Notes: generated by a model from the sequence alone, not told the origin. DNA of 64,000 nt from Stieleria sp. JC731 (GCF_020966635.1 NZ_JAJKFQ010000005.1:434001-498000), one strand, 5' to 3'; positions 11,701-21,154 are shown, counted from the stretch's first letter. Translations and numbers: made by a program.

Positions 11701-13936
11701 TGAAAACCCCGCGGCGAGTTACTTCAAAGTCTTGCGGACACCCGAAGACACGATGGAGAACACAACGCACTTGTTCTTGGGGATTCGCTTTAACTGCAAT
11801 AAGTGTCACGATCATCCTTTCGAACGTTGGACGCAGGATCAGTATTACGAAATGGCGGCATACTTCGCACAAGTTGATCTGAAAACGGATCCCGAATCGG
11901 GTGACAAGCGAATTGGCGGAACCGCTGTTGAAGGTGCCAAGCCACTCTATGAAATGGTCACGGATAAGTCGGATGGAGAGATGGTCCACGCCCGAACTGG
12001 CAAGGTGACTCCACCGGAATTTCCTTACCAAGTCGACTGTGCGGTACCCGAAGACGCGACTCGTCGTCAACGACTGGCACAGTGGATGACTGATGCTGAC
12101 AATCCCTACTTCGCGAAATCCTTCGTCAATCGTCTATGGGGATACCTGTTGGGTAAGGGATTGATCGAACCGATCGATGATATTCGAGCCGGCAATCCGC
12201 CGACCAATCCTGAGCTGTTGGATTACTTGACGGATCAGTTTGTCGATTCGGGGTTTGATGTCGCAAACACATTGCGAGAGATCTGCAATAGTCGGACCTA
12301 CCAACTGAGCGTCGAAACGAATTCCCTAAATGAAGACGACACGCTGAACTATGCACATGCAATCCCGCGTCGACTGCCGGCAGAAGTGATTTATGATGCG
12401 GTGCATTCGCTGACGGGGTCTGCCAGTGAGATCCCTGGGATGCCCAAGGGGACCAGAGCGGCCGCGTTGACTGATGCAGGAGTGAAGTTAAAGGACGGCT
12501 TCTTGCAAAACTTGGGACGTCCGGTGCGCGAAAGCGCTTGTGAATGTGAACGATCCAGCGATCTGCAACTCGGGCCGATCATGGCGTTGATCGGCGGTCC
12601 GACCGTCGCATCGGCGATCGCAGACCCGAAAAACGAACTCGAAAAAATCGTCGCTGACAATCCTGATGATCGCGAATTGGCAAATGAGATCTTCCTGCGT
12701 TCGATCGGGCGAGAGCCAACCGAAGCTGAGTATGCAGCCTTCGATCAAATGAAGCAGCAAATCAAGTTAGACCATGATTCGTTGGTCGAAAGTCTGAAGG
12801 CAGCCGAGAAGCGTTGGGCCGATGAAAAGGCCTCGCTCGAAGCGACTCGGCAACAGAAGCTTGAGGATGCGAAGACGCAATTGGCCGCGAGAATCGAAGC
12901 CGCCAAGCCAGACTTGGATCGATTGGCTATGGAACGCGAGCAGCGAATCACAGCAGCACAAAAAGTCCTCGACGATGCCAATGCGAAATTAGAATCCAAG
13001 GCCGAGGATTTTGCGAAAGCCAATCGCGATGGTGTCGAATGGCATCCGCTATCACCTTCAAAGATCTCGTCGACCAACAAGGTGAAGTTCTCGATCGGTC
13101 CCGATCGTGTAATCACGGCAACCGGGGACGCAGAGAAGGCGACCTACACGATCGAGTTTTCAACATCACTTCGATCGATCACGGGGCTGCGACTGGAAGC
13201 CATTTCAGACGCATCGCTTCCTGCAGGCGGACCCGGTTTGCCACCCAATGGCAACTTTGTTGTCACGGAAATCGATGTCATGGTTGCCGACGCAGAAAAA
13301 ACTAAAGAGAAGCAGCCTGTGCAGATTGCCAGCGGCAAAGCTTCATTTTTGCAAGGCGGATTTTCGATTGAGGCAACGTTCGATGGTAACAAACGAGACC
13401 AAGGTGGTTGGGCAATCGCCGGAGCCACCGGCATGGATCAGTGGGCGACGTTGAAGTTCAAAGAGCCAATTGAAAACGCCGAGGGGGCTGTGATCACGAT
13501 TCAGTTGCATCAATACCACAATGCGAAAGATCACCGACTAGGAAAGTTCCGAATCAGTGCGACCACCGATGGTGGTGACATCCCGCTCGATTTGTCAGAA
13601 CGGTTGCGAGGTATCGCAAGGACCGAAAAGGACAATCGCAGCGAGGAGGCACAGAAGGCCCTGGTCGATTACGTCGGCAAGTCTGATGCCGAGCGAAACC
13701 AAGCCATCGCCGCCCTCGTTGAAGCGAAGAAGCCGGTACCGCCAGATGCCGAAACCGTTCGCTTGGAAAAACTACGCGATCGACTTTCGGTTGAAACTCC
13801 AGACGATCCTAATCTGCTGAGACTGCGTGAAGATGTCAAATTCAGTGCCACACAGATGAAGCAACTTCGACTGACAGCGGCCGAGGACTTGACCTGGGCA
13901 TTGATTAACAGTCCCGCGTTTTTGTTCAACCACTGA
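8792..13936 (+). CDS. giant secreted PSCyt1 - WD40 - DUF1549 - DUF1553 protein
   Basis: A planctomycete-type cytochrome-like protein, exported by a signal peptide. From GTG 8792 it has 1714 aa and a clear leader ending near TAVADES. A GTG at 8756 would add 12 poorly fitting residues. Domains in order: PSCyt1 with the heme-type motif CYGCH (about 62-66); a WD40 propeller with repeated FSPDG motifs (about 165-470); an Ig-like region (about 540-620); a CNQGTCHG motif near 660; DUF1549/PSCyt2 (TLDLTGLPPTSEEV, then CNKCHDHPFERW); and DUF1553/PSD1. The last part of DUF1553 (DLTWALINSPAFLFN) is separated from the rest by about 375 residues of coiled coil and beta-rich sequence. A DUF1501 gene follows after 51 bp, the standard pairing. 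Biochemical function is unknown in the family. Confidence 0.9.
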   Translation: MKTTPSATKWTVGAIAPASAAFLMAALLIPATAVADESKSEANASDAISFAKQIEPILRKQCYGCHQGAKQLGQYRMTDFAGLVKGGESDQAAIVPGKPDESYLVELITPVDGDAEMPKAPAKPLHEAEVDLIRRWIEQGAVNDRVDEPIEYDQEQPPVYQAPPSIVSLDVSPDGALVAVSGFHEAIVLNTDSGATVARLIGISPRINSVQFSPDGTRLAVLGGAPGERGEVQIWNPTTGELLLSKSVAYDTLCGASWSPDGSKLAFGATDNVVRAINASTGEQVLFQGAHEDWIRDVAFSPDGSHLISVARDMSCKLTEVETERFIDNVTSITPGALSGGLNSVAMHPERNEIVVGGADGVAKVYRIFRETERKIGDDANLIRKLSKLNGRIFTVDFNKNGNKIAAASTLDGASELRVWGFDFDTQLSDEIKKIVAKRVSNRSAEEKAKVEEYRQKETQELVSISLPGQVVYSVSFGKDDTLFVATDQGTIRRYAADGKELPALELPIQIESVAAAEKAFDAQAFVDTLQATDAAAIDPSMVASIDVYPQSIQTRSPYDYTQLIVTAKLHSGELIDATRSVVIEGSTGIATTSNGLVWPTTDGEGQVTIQLGSHTAKVPVQASGISSSEDQTVGAVDFVKDVNPVLSRLGCNQGTCHGAQKGKNGFKLSLRGYDPIFDVRALTDDLGARRINASAPQQSMMLRKPLGLTPHEGGVLMSEGDPYHAVLSRWIADGSQLNETSSRVVKLDVFPQNPVVQKIGNQQQVRLVATYSDGTTRDVTREAFVESGNTEVATSVGHGLLSSVRRGEAPILARFEGSYAATTLTVMGDRSEYQEPDVETWGRIDELVAEKWNRVKVTPSGLCDDATFLRRVTLDLTGLPPTSEEVRQFLNDPMPTRQKRSLVVDRLLSSEAAIDYWTNKWADLLQVNRKFLGVEGSEKFRSWIRSAVAENRPYDQFVREIITATGSNRENPAASYFKVLRTPEDTMENTTHLFLGIRFNCNKCHDHPFERWTQDQYYEMAAYFAQVDLKTDPESGDKRIGGTAVEGAKPLYEMVTDKSDGEMVHARTGKVTPPEFPYQVDCAVPEDATRRQRLAQWMTDADNPYFAKSFVNRLWGYLLGKGLIEPIDDIRAGNPPTNPELLDYLTDQFVDSGFDVANTLREICNSRTYQLSVETNSLNEDDTLNYAHAIPRRLPAEVIYDAVHSLTGSASEIPGMPKGTRAAALTDAGVKLKDGFLQNLGRPVRESACECERSSDLQLGPIMALIGGPTVASAIADPKNELEKIVADNPDDRELANEIFLRSIGREPTEAEYAAFDQMKQQIKLDHDSLVESLKAAEKRWADEKASLEATRQQKLEDAKTQLAARIEAAKPDLDRLAMEREQRITAAQKVLDDANAKLESKAEDFAKANRDGVEWHPLSPSKISSTNKVKFSIGPDRVITATGDAEKATYTIEFSTSLRSITGLRLEAISDASLPAGGPGLPPNGNFVVTEIDVMVADAEKTKEKQPVQIASGKASFLQGGFSIEATFDGNKRDQGGWAIAGATGMDQWATLKFKEPIENAEGAVITIQLHQYHNAKDHRLGKFRISATTDGGDIPLDLSERLRGIARTEKDNRSEEAQKALVDYVGKSDAERNQAIAALVEAKKPVPPDAETVRLEKLRDRLSVETPDDPNLLRLREDVKFSATQMKQLRLTAAEDLTWALINSPAFLFNH

Positions 13937-13987
13937 TCCAACAGACTCCGACCTTTCGTTCACCCCACCTCGTTCCGGAAACCAATC

Positions 13988-15472
13988 ATGCTTTCTTTCA
14001 AAGGCTATCCGGCCAAAGACCTCTGCGATCGTCATCTCGGGGCAACACGACGGACTTTTCTGCGGGTTGGCGGATGCTCGATGCTTGGGCTGTCGTTGCC
14101 GTCGCTGCTGAAACTGCAAAACGCTGGTGCTCAACAAGCCGCGGCCAGTGAAATCATTGGTGGCGGTCCGGGGTGGGGAAAGGCCAAGAGCATCATCATG
14201 GTTTACCTTCAAGGTGGACCAAGTCATCTTGATCTGTGGGATCCCAAGGAGAACGTTCCGGACAACGTTAAAAGCCAATTCAGTCCGATCAGCACCAAGA
14301 TCCCGGGAATCAAGTTCACTGAGAACTTGCCCAAGCTTGCCGAGATCAACGATCGTTTCACGATGATCCGTTCGATGTCATACACGCCCAATGGTTTGTT
14401 CAATCATACGGCGGCGATCTATCAGATGATGACCGGTTACACGACGGACAAGGTCAGTCCTTCCGGTCAGCTAGAACCGCCATCGCCAAAGGACTTTCCA
14501 AACTTTGGAAGCAACATCATCAAGATGAATCCGGTCGAAGAACCGATGCTTCCTTTTGTTATGCTGCCACGCCCGCTACAAGAATCAAACGTTGTCGGCA
14601 AAGGCGGGACCGCTGGTTTCCTTGGCAAGTCGTATGACCCATACACGCTGTATCCCGATGGCGATGATATGGACATGCAAAAAATGAGTCGCATCAAAAT
14701 CGACGACTTAAAGTTACGACCGGAAGTGTTTAGTGTTCGTCTGCAGCGTCGCGCCCAATTGCGTGGGCTACTCAACGCCCAGATGCCACATATCAACAAA
14801 GCCGTCGAGAACTTGGAACTGGACGAATATTATGACCGAGCTTTATCGCTGATTGTTTCGGGACGTGCGCGCGAGGCGTTCGATCTTGCCAGTGAACCCG
14901 AGCAGTTGAAAGACGAGTATGGACGAAACACCTTTGGGCAAAGCTGTTTGTTGGCTCGACGTTTGGTCGAAGCTGGGACTCGGGTTGTCGAAGTCATCTG
15001 GCCGAAGGTTGCCAACAGCGACAACCATTCGTGGGATCACCATTCGGGACTAAGTAAGCGGATGAAGGATCAATCAGCTCCGATGTTGGATTCCGGTTTG
15101 ACGACCTTGATTCGCGACCTTGATGACCGTGGAATGTTGGAGGACACGTTGGTGGTTGCGGTGGGCGAATTTGGTCGAAGTCCACAACGTGGGGTCAGCA
15201 CAAGCGGAAATAACAATTCAGACGACGGCCGCGATCACTGGCCCTATTGCTACACCGCAGTTATGGCAGGTGCTGGAACCAAGCGAGGGTACGTCCATGG
15301 CAAAAGCGACAAAACCGCATCGGCGCCACTGGAAGACCCGGTCCATCCATCAGAGGTGCTCGCGACGATCTATCACAGCTTTGGAATTCATCCGGAAACG
15401 ATCGTCTACAACCACCTCAATCAGCCTCGTGAATTGGTCAAAGCACAAGCGTTGACATCGCTTTTGACGTAG
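13988..15472 (+). CDS. DUF1501 secreted protein with Tat-type leader
   Basis: The 494-aa protein belongs to DUF1501 (PF07394), which has an alkaline-phosphatase/sulfatase-like fold. The N-terminus contains a twin-arginine leader (RRTFLRVGG at 21-29, then a hydrophobic run), so it is probably folded before export. Family marks include [19 protein letters not shown] (about 69-87), VGEFGRSP, and the [16 protein letters not shown] region. DUF1501 genes are nearly always paired with DUF1549/DUF1553 genes in planctomycetes, as here, and the 51-bp gap suggests co-transcription. The substrate of such pairs is not known; polysaccharide-related roles have been proposed. Confidence 0.93.
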   Translation: MLSFKGYPAKDLCDRHLGATRRTFLRVGGCSMLGLSLPSLLKLQNAGAQQAAASEIIGGGPGWGKAKSIIMVYLQGGPSHLDLWDPKENVPDNVKSQFSPISTKIPGIKFTENLPKLAEINDRFTMIRSMSYTPNGLFNHTAAIYQMMTGYTTDKVSPSGQLEPPSPKDFPNFGSNIIKMNPVEEPMLPFVMLPRPLQESNVVGKGGTAGFLGKSYDPYTLYPDGDDMDMQKMSRIKIDDLKLRPEVFSVRLQRRAQLRGLLNAQMPHINKAVENLELDEYYDRALSLIVSGRAREAFDLASEPEQLKDEYGRNTFGQSCLLARRLVEAGTRVVEVIWPKVANSDNHSWDHHSGLSKRMKDQSAPMLDSGLTTLIRDLDDRGMLEDTLVVAVGEFGRSPQRGVSTSGNNNSDDGRDHWPYCYTAVMAGAGTKRGYVHGKSDKTASAPLEDPVHPSEVLATIYHSFGIHPETIVYNHLNQPRELVKAQALTSLLT

Positions 15473-15556
15473 CGATCTGCGATGCCCATCAGATCTGGCA
15501 GCGAATAGAGATAGGTATCTCAGTTGGATCGCGAACCGAAATCGAGCAAAACCGAG

Positions 15557-15620
15557 CCGAGCCCCAGGGGCAATTGGTGTTTGGAGGGGCATCAAGCACC
15601 AATTTCGCCTTTGGGCTCGG
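15557..15620. repeat. long imperfect hairpin in the DUF1501 - cyclophilin gap
   Basis: In the 381-bp gap 15473-15853, the arm at 15557-15579 (CCGAGCCC ... AATTGGTG) is complementary at both ends to the arm at 15597-15620 (CACCAATT ... GGGCTCGG), with a mismatched middle and a 17-nt loop. No run of T follows directly, so it is not a standard terminator. It could be a structured RNA or a remnant of a palindromic repeat. The rest of the gap shows nothing clear. Confidence 0.55.
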
Positions 15621-15853
15621 TGTGAATTTTGGTGCGTTTCCTGGCGGCAGTCGATCTCTTCGCCTGATCCGGGGCAGTGTTTCTGTGGACAGCAGACGGC
15701 CAATCCCCCCAGAGCAACGGCACTAGCCAAATCAGTGGGACGGTAGATAATACGTCGATTGACCTACGAACACCAAAACGGTCACAGGCATCCACCGGTG
15801 GTCCGTTTGAAGTAATCGTTGTAGACTCCCTGCCCGAGACGGACATTTTCCCC

Positions 15854-16474
15854 ATGCGAACTACCCTGGCACTCCTCGTGGCGCTGTCCACGACTTTGAT
15901 TATGAGCAACGACACATCTGCGAAAGATCCTGGCGAAGCAACCGTAACCGACAAGGTTTATTTCGACATCGAAATCAACGGTGAACCAGCCGGCCGCATC
16001 GTGATGGGCCTTTTTGGTGACGACGTTCCCAAAACAGCCGAAAACTTTCGCGCCCTCTGCACCGGTGAAAAAGGTGTAGGCAAATCAGGCAAGCCACTTC
16101 ACTACAAAGGCAGCAAATTCCACCGAGTTATTCCTCAGTTCATGCTGCAAGGCGGTGACTTTACGCGAGGAAATGGCACCGGCGGCGAGAGCATCTACGG
16201 CGAAAAGTTTGCTGATGAGAAGTTCTCTTTCCCACATGATCGTCCAGGTTTGTTGAGCATGGCAAACGCCGGCCCAGACACCAATGGCTCGCAATTCTTC
16301 ATCACCACGGTTGAAACTCCTTGGTTGAATGGCAAGCACGTCATCTTCGGACGCGTGATTGACGGAATGGAATTGGTCAAACGCATCGAGTCGCTCGGTT
16401 CGTCACCATCTGGTGCGGTCCGACTGCCGATCGAAATCGCTGACAGTGGCGAACTGAAAGCTGAGAAAGAATAG
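15854..16474 (+). CDS. secreted cyclophilin-type peptidyl-prolyl isomerase, eukaryote-like
   Basis: It catalyses cis-trans isomerisation of proline bonds, probably outside the cytoplasm. From ATG 15854 it has 206 aa with an N-terminal signal peptide ([18 protein letters not shown]). A longer in-frame reading from 15677 starts at TTG and has no leader, so it is rejected. Catalytic-core motifs are present: [38 protein letters not shown] and [12 protein letters not shown]. The [17 protein letters not shown] insertion and [13 protein letters not shown] are closer to eukaryotic cyclophilin A or plant types than to short bacterial PpiA/PpiB. It ends at a strong terminator. Confidence 0.95.
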   Translation: MRTTLALLVALSTTLIMSNDTSAKDPGEATVTDKVYFDIEINGEPAGRIVMGLFGDDVPKTAENFRALCTGEKGVGKSGKPLHYKGSKFHRVIPQFMLQGGDFTRGNGTGGESIYGEKFADEKFSFPHDRPGLLSMANAGPDTNGSQFFITTVETPWLNGKHVIFGRVIDGMELVKRIESLGSSPSGAVRLPIEIADSGELKAEKE

Positions 16475-16502
16475 TTCTAGAAAAGAACGAAATTGAACAA
16501 CG

Positions 16503-16543
16503 AAAAACGGTCTGTGGCCCCTGGTGGGCGGCAGACCGTTTTT
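16503..16543. terminator. bidirectional rho-independent terminator
   Basis: AAAAACGGTCTG (16503-16514) is perfectly complementary to CAGACCGTTTTT (16532-16543), with a 17-nt loop, and ends in a T-run on both strands. It sits between the convergent cyclophilin and PhyH genes and can serve both. Confidence 0.9.
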
Positions 16544-16592
16544 TCGTTTGCTGCTGCAAACGCTTGGCGACAAATAGAAATCCAACAGGCGG

Positions 16593-17486
16593 TTAACCGT
16601 TGGGGCGTTCCCGGTTTGACCAATGTCCCGTCGGATCGGTGCCGCGAACGTGGACTCCTTTTTCGTTCCAGCCCATGTCCGCGTGAACATCGGCACTGCA
16701 ATAACGCAGTGTTAGCCCACAGCGTCGGCGGTCGGAGTTGTTTGCCTCGCTTCCATGCAGCAATAGATCGGCATGGATCGACGCTTGGCCGGCCTTCAAC
16801 GGATCGATGACTTCGGTCCCATATTGATGCGGGTCTTCAATCGTTTGGTTCAGTACGTTGTGTTCACCGGAATCACTTGGGCGATAGGTCATGTGGCCTT
16901 TGGTATGCGATCCTGCAATGAACTTCATGCAGCCGTTCTCGAGATCTGCGTCGTCGATTGCCAACCAGACAGTGACCGCCTTGCTTGGTGAAAGGGGCCA
17001 GTAGCTCGCATCTTGATGCCATGCAACCGCTTTGCCATCGCCCGGCATTTTGCAGAAAAAGTGCGAGCCCCAACCGATGACATTTTCACCCAATAGATCT
17101 GCCACGCGAGACACGATTCGTTCATCGGTCAATAGATCGTATACCGGTCCGTATTTCAAATGAGCGGAACTGATCGAGTAGCTGTTTCCGCCTCCAGCGA
17201 CGACTTGTTCAAGTAGGTTATCAAAGTAGTTGCGAATACCGGTGATTTCCTCGGCGGTGAAAATCTCTAAAGGACGGATGTAGCCTTCGGTATTGAACTG
17301 TTGAATTTGTTCTTCGGTCAGAACACTTGGCGACGTCGTCGTGGAAGGATGGAACGATAGATCGCGTTGCAGAGCTTGAAGTTCGTCTTCGGTGGGGATG
17401 ATTTGATAGTCTTTCATAACAATCGTTTTAACGTCTTGATCGATGCAGCTATCGATTGGGGAGGGAACGATAGAGGGGACGCTCAT
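16593..17486 (-). CDS. phytanoyl-CoA dioxygenase (PhyH) family Fe(II)/2-oxoglutarate oxygenase
   Basis: A cupin-fold oxygenase that would hydroxylate a small molecule using Fe(II), 2-oxoglutarate and O2. The 297-aa protein has the iron triad: AWHQDASYWPL gives His-X-Asp, and LLHGSEANNSDRRR gives the distal His followed by the arginine that binds 2-oxoglutarate. The segment FNTEGYIRPLEIFT near the N-terminus is typical. The start is either ATG 17486 or an internal ATG at 17417; neither has a clear ribosome site, so the first 23 residues are uncertain. Substrate cannot be told from sequence. It lies 63 bp downstream of the HerA-like gene on the same strand and may be transcribed with it. Confidence 0.88.
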   Translation of the reverse strand: MSVPSIVPSPIDSCIDQDVKTIVMKDYQIIPTEDELQALQRDLSFHPSTTTSPSVLTEEQIQQFNTEGYIRPLEIFTAEEITGIRNYFDNLLEQVVAGGGNSYSISSAHLKYGPVYDLLTDERIVSRVADLLGENVIGWGSHFFCKMPGDGKAVAWHQDASYWPLSPSKAVTVWLAIDDADLENGCMKFIAGSHTKGHMTYRPSDSGEHNVLNQTIEDPHQYGTEVIDPLKAGQASIHADLLLHGSEANNSDRRRCGLTLRYCSADVHADMGWNEKGVHVRGTDPTGHWSNRERPNG

Positions 17487-17549
17487 TTTAGATCATTTGG
17501 ATTGCCTTTCGACAGCGGTGAAGCACTTTGGCCGCACATATTCTGCTTT

Positions 17550-20012
17550 CTACTGGGCTGGTCCTTTGGGGGCGCCTTCATCCAGTCCGTCATACAGTGC
17601 CATCATGTTTCCGTTTTCAAAGATCTGCCAAGGTGTCCAGGCGAGGTAGATTTCACCGATCCGCAAATCACTTTTCCGAGGCGGAACTTCGATCGATTCA
17701 ATCGGAATGTCTGAAGGGTCGGTTTTAACAGTCATCTGTTCCAACTCTTCTTGAAGTTCCCGTTCCAAGTCACGTAGATCATCTTTGAGTAGATCACGTG
17801 CCCTTTCGGCGCGTCGCACATCGTCTTTCTGTTGACTGGTCCGGTTTAGTCCGCGGGCGACTGTCATCACTCCGCCTTTTCGTCCACCCATGAACGCGCC
17901 AAAAAGAGAGGATGCTGCGGACAATAGCGTGGACCGTGACGCGGACTCGTATTGATTCGCTTCACGGTCAATGCGTTCTTCCGCAGTACGAAGTTTCTTT
18001 TCAAGTGAGTCGATTTTCTTTCGGTACTTCTCCCGCAACTTTTCCGTTTCAAGGTCTCGTTGTTCACGCCGAAGCTGAGCAAAGAATCTTGCAGCTTGTT
18101 GTTCAGTCGATTCGGCAGGTGCGTACCCTTTCAGCGAAGGGCTCTTATAGAGGGTCGCAAAGCAATGTCGGTAGAGATAGTTTTTGAGCTTCGTAAGGAA
18201 CGACTTGTAGTTGGCCCCGTTGATCAAGTCATCTGGAAGCGTTGAATACAACATCCCTTCGGCAGGTCTGGTTTCGATTTCAACATCGGCAGACAGGGCA
18301 ATGCTACTTTGCCAAAGGTCCTCTGGTACTGAATCAGCACAAGTCAATAGTCTTGTCGTATCAATCCATTGATCCAGATCGGCACTTGATCGAACGAAGT
18401 GCATCGACGCGTGAACCAGCAGCGCGGGACGGTAGACGAGCTGTGTTCCAAGCCTTGGTCGCTTGGTGGCAACCAGGAATCGTTCTTCAATGTTGGTGGG
18501 CACGACTGGGGGCTGTTCGCAGAAGCCTCCTGTCGCCGATTTCGGAAGCGAATCAACACTCGCTGTCTGATTGTCAATTTCAAGTTTATGTTCATGCATT
18601 AGCTGGCGGATTTGGTCCTGCCCCATGGGGCCAGCCAAATACGACATCGCCCAGCGAGTCTGGAAGGTGACGGGGCCATCGTCATGCACGTTGTTCATCA
18701 AGAAGACTCGATTGCCAAGTGCCGCCAGAGTTTGCTCCATCTCCGCGCGATCGAACTTTTGTCCGTTGGTCGCCGCAGCACCTTCGAGTCCTTCCAACAC
18801 ACGCGCTTTGTCACGCTCGGTCTGAAGCCGTCCCAAGAACCAGGTTCCAATGTTTGAAAGGCCTTTGTAGTCGAGGTCGACTGGGTTTTGGGTCGCGAGG
18901 GTAATGCCAAGACCATAGGCTCGCGCTTGCTTTAGCAAAGTCAGCATCGGGGCTTTGCTAGGCGGATTTGCCACCGGCGGAAAGTATCCGGCAACTTCGT
19001 CCATATAAAAGATCGATCGAAGCGAACTTGTACCGCTTTGTTGACGCATCCACGAAACCAATTCTTGCAACAAGATGGTCACAAAGAACATGCGTTCGCT
19101 GTCGGATAGGTGCGCGATCGAAATGACTGATAGCTGTGGCTTTCCGTCTTCCGCATATAGCAGTCGGTCGATCGAAAGTGGTTCGCCTTCCAACCAGGAA
19201 GCGAAAGCTGGTGAGGCGAGCAGGTTGTTCAGTCGCATTGCCAGTTTGGTTCGCTCACTTCCTGGCATGAAGGAATCGAGGTCCATCACACCGATGCGAT
19301 CGATCGGTGGCGAACTGATCAACCGAATCAGGTTTGCGACGCCTACTTTTTGACCGAGCCGCCACTGATGCAGGAGGATTGTCGAGATCAGAATATGTTC
19401 TGGTGAAACCAATGGGTCTGCATTGATGCCCAGCAACGTCAAAAGTGCGGATACCGTTCCGGTCACTAGTTCGTTAACAGCTTCGGGGTTATCGATCATC
19501 CCCGGCGGTGGTGAATCCAGCGACTTCAAAACCGTCAACGGGAGGCCGATCTGGCTACCAGGCGTGTAGATCTTGACGTTGACCGATTGTTGGAAACGCC
19601 GAATGCGGTCAGGAGATTGTCCCCAGGAGGCGAGCCCTTCTTTCCAGCGTTTTGCGGTCGATAGTGCATATTGATCAATCGTCTGTCCGTGACGCGTCGC
19701 ATCGGATTGATCAAGCCACGGGCGGAAGTCTTCCGCACTGAGATCCGGAAATGTGAGCATCAAGTTTGCCAAGTCGCCCTTGGGATCGACGCAGATTGCT
19801 GGGATCGAATCCAGCCCCGCTTCCTCAAGGAGGGAAAGGCAAAGTCCTGTTTTTCCACTGCCGGTCATCCCGACGCACATCGCATGGGTGCATAGATCCT
19901 TGGCGTCGTAGAGTAAAACAGGATCGAGTGTCTTGCCGCGTGCAAGATCGTATTGGCGACCAAGGTAGAACGATGCGAGTTTCTCAAAGCTGTCGGGATC
20001 GGGAGCGGTCAT
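17550..20012 (-). CDS. HerA/VirB4-like P-loop ATPase with C-terminal coiled coil
   Basis: An 820-aa DNA-translocase-type ATPase of the HerA/FtsK superfamily. Walker A is GMTGSGKT (48-55), followed by PAICVDPKGDLANLM, which is typical of DUF87/VirB4-like proteins. Walker B is SIFYMDEVAGYFP (about 331-343), and LATQNPVDLDYKGLSNIGTW is the sensor-like region after it. The last 250 residues hold long charged coiled-coil segments (QLRREQRDLETEKLREKY and after). HerA normally works with the nuclease NurA in end resection, but no NurA gene is near. Such stand-alone ATPases occur widely with unknown roles. A PhyH gene follows. The activity class is well supported; the pathway is not. Confidence 0.85.
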   Translation of the reverse strand: MTAPDPDSFEKLASFYLGRQYDLARGKTLDPVLLYDAKDLCTHAMCVGMTGSGKTGLCLSLLEEAGLDSIPAICVDPKGDLANLMLTFPDLSAEDFRPWLDQSDATRHGQTIDQYALSTAKRWKEGLASWGQSPDRIRRFQQSVNVKIYTPGSQIGLPLTVLKSLDSPPPGMIDNPEAVNELVTGTVSALLTLLGINADPLVSPEHILISTILLHQWRLGQKVGVANLIRLISSPPIDRIGVMDLDSFMPGSERTKLAMRLNNLLASPAFASWLEGEPLSIDRLLYAEDGKPQLSVISIAHLSDSERMFFVTILLQELVSWMRQQSGTSSLRSIFYMDEVAGYFPPVANPPSKAPMLTLLKQARAYGLGITLATQNPVDLDYKGLSNIGTWFLGRLQTERDKARVLEGLEGAAATNGQKFDRAEMEQTLAALGNRVFLMNNVHDDGPVTFQTRWAMSYLAGPMGQDQIRQLMHEHKLEIDNQTASVDSLPKSATGGFCEQPPVVPTNIEERFLVATKRPRLGTQLVYRPALLVHASMHFVRSSADLDQWIDTTRLLTCADSVPEDLWQSSIALSADVEIETRPAEGMLYSTLPDDLINGANYKSFLTKLKNYLYRHCFATLYKSPSLKGYAPAESTEQQAARFFAQLRREQRDLETEKLREKYRKKIDSLEKKLRTAEERIDREANQYESASRSTLLSAASSLFGAFMGGRKGGVMTVARGLNRTSQQKDDVRRAERARDLLKDDLRDLERELQEELEQMTVKTDPSDIPIESIEVPPRKSDLRIGEIYLAWTPWQIFENGNMMALYDGLDEGAPKGPAQ

Positions 20013-20281
20013 CGAAATTCACTCGCGTGATGTCAATGGAAATGTGGCATGTTCCGGTTGATCCAGCATACGGCAACGGAATCGTCATCGAAACAGATCG
20101 GGTGGTATCAATTCTAAAGTCGGATCGATCGATGTTCGAAAGGGGAGTATGCAAAGGACCGACCTAAAATTGATAGTCGGCTCTCCAACCCGATCGATGG
20201 CATGTGTTTTGGAACTGGAGTTACAATCGTTTCGAAACTGAATACGTCCGACGAGGCACTTTCAAGCGATAGCCTAGCAGT

Positions 20282-21154
20282 ATGGTTCTCGACTACTTCC
20301 GACCGATCAATTTCCTTTCTGAGCAAGAACCATTTCTAGTTGATGGCCGGGCAATCGGGATCGATGTCAACACGATATTCCTGACCGGACGCCGTTGTCC
20401 GATCGGCTGCAATATGTGTGACTTGCATCGATTCACACGCGATGATTCGCCACCCGATGGTGCGATCACGAATCAAATCGATTATGCACTCGGTCTGCTG
20501 TCAAACTCTCAATGGATCAAACTCTACAACAGCGGAAATTTTTTTGACACGCGCAGTATTCCGGTCGGTGAGTACACGGCGATCGCTGAGCGTTGCGTCG
20601 GATTGGAACGAGTGATTGTCGAAAACCATCCCAAGATCGGTCGGAGCCGACATCGAGAGTTCGCCGAGATGATCGACGCGAAACTTGAAGTCGCCGTCGG
20701 TCTTGAAACCGTGCATCCACGTCTGTTGGCTGCAATCGGAAAACAGATGACGCGTGGTGACTTTGACCAATACGCAAAGTGGCTTGGCGACAACGGGATC
20801 GATTTGCGTGTCTTTTTAATTGTCGGGGCACCAGGAATGTCCCCAGACGAATCAGTGCGTTGGGCGATGTTGTCGACTCGGCATGCTGTTCGGCAAGGCG
20901 CTCGGCATATCAGTCTGATACCTGCACGTCGCGGTGCAGGTTGGGGAAATGCAACAGGCAGCGTTCCTGTATTTTCTGTTACAGATCTGTGTGAGATCTT
21001 TAACAACGCGCTCAATGTTTCTAATCATGCGACCGTTTCAATCGATTTATGGGAGATCGCACAGCAAGAGTTACATCTCGAAGATCGAAATCGGTTACGC
21101 TGTCTAGAAGAAGCAATTTTGAAACAAGAGGCAGTCATGCATGAAGCAGTATGA
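20282..21154 (+). CDS. radical SAM protein of unknown specificity
   Basis: A 290-aa radical SAM enzyme. The cluster motif CPIGCNMCD gives CX3CX2C at residues 39, 43 and 46. The central part (VGLETVHPRLLAAIGKQMTRGDFDQ and LRVFLIVGAPGMSPDES) has the order of barrel strands seen in Elp3/MiaB-like radical SAM proteins. No extra cluster domain, TRAM or B12 domain is visible. It overlaps the next gene by 14 bp, so the two are translationally coupled, and a dehydrogenase gene follows. I cannot name the substrate; the coupling with a flavin oxidoreductase suggests a small-molecule pathway. Confidence 0.82.
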   Translation: MVLDYFRPINFLSEQEPFLVDGRAIGIDVNTIFLTGRRCPIGCNMCDLHRFTRDDSPPDGAITNQIDYALGLLSNSQWIKLYNSGNFFDTRSIPVGEYTAIAERCVGLERVIVENHPKIGRSRHREFAEMIDAKLEVAVGLETVHPRLLAAIGKQMTRGDFDQYAKWLGDNGIDLRVFLIVGAPGMSPDESVRWAMLSTRHAVRQGARHISLIPARRGAGWGNATGSVPVFSVTDLCEIFNNALNVSNHATVSIDLWEIAQQELHLEDRNRLRCLEEAILKQEAVMHEAV

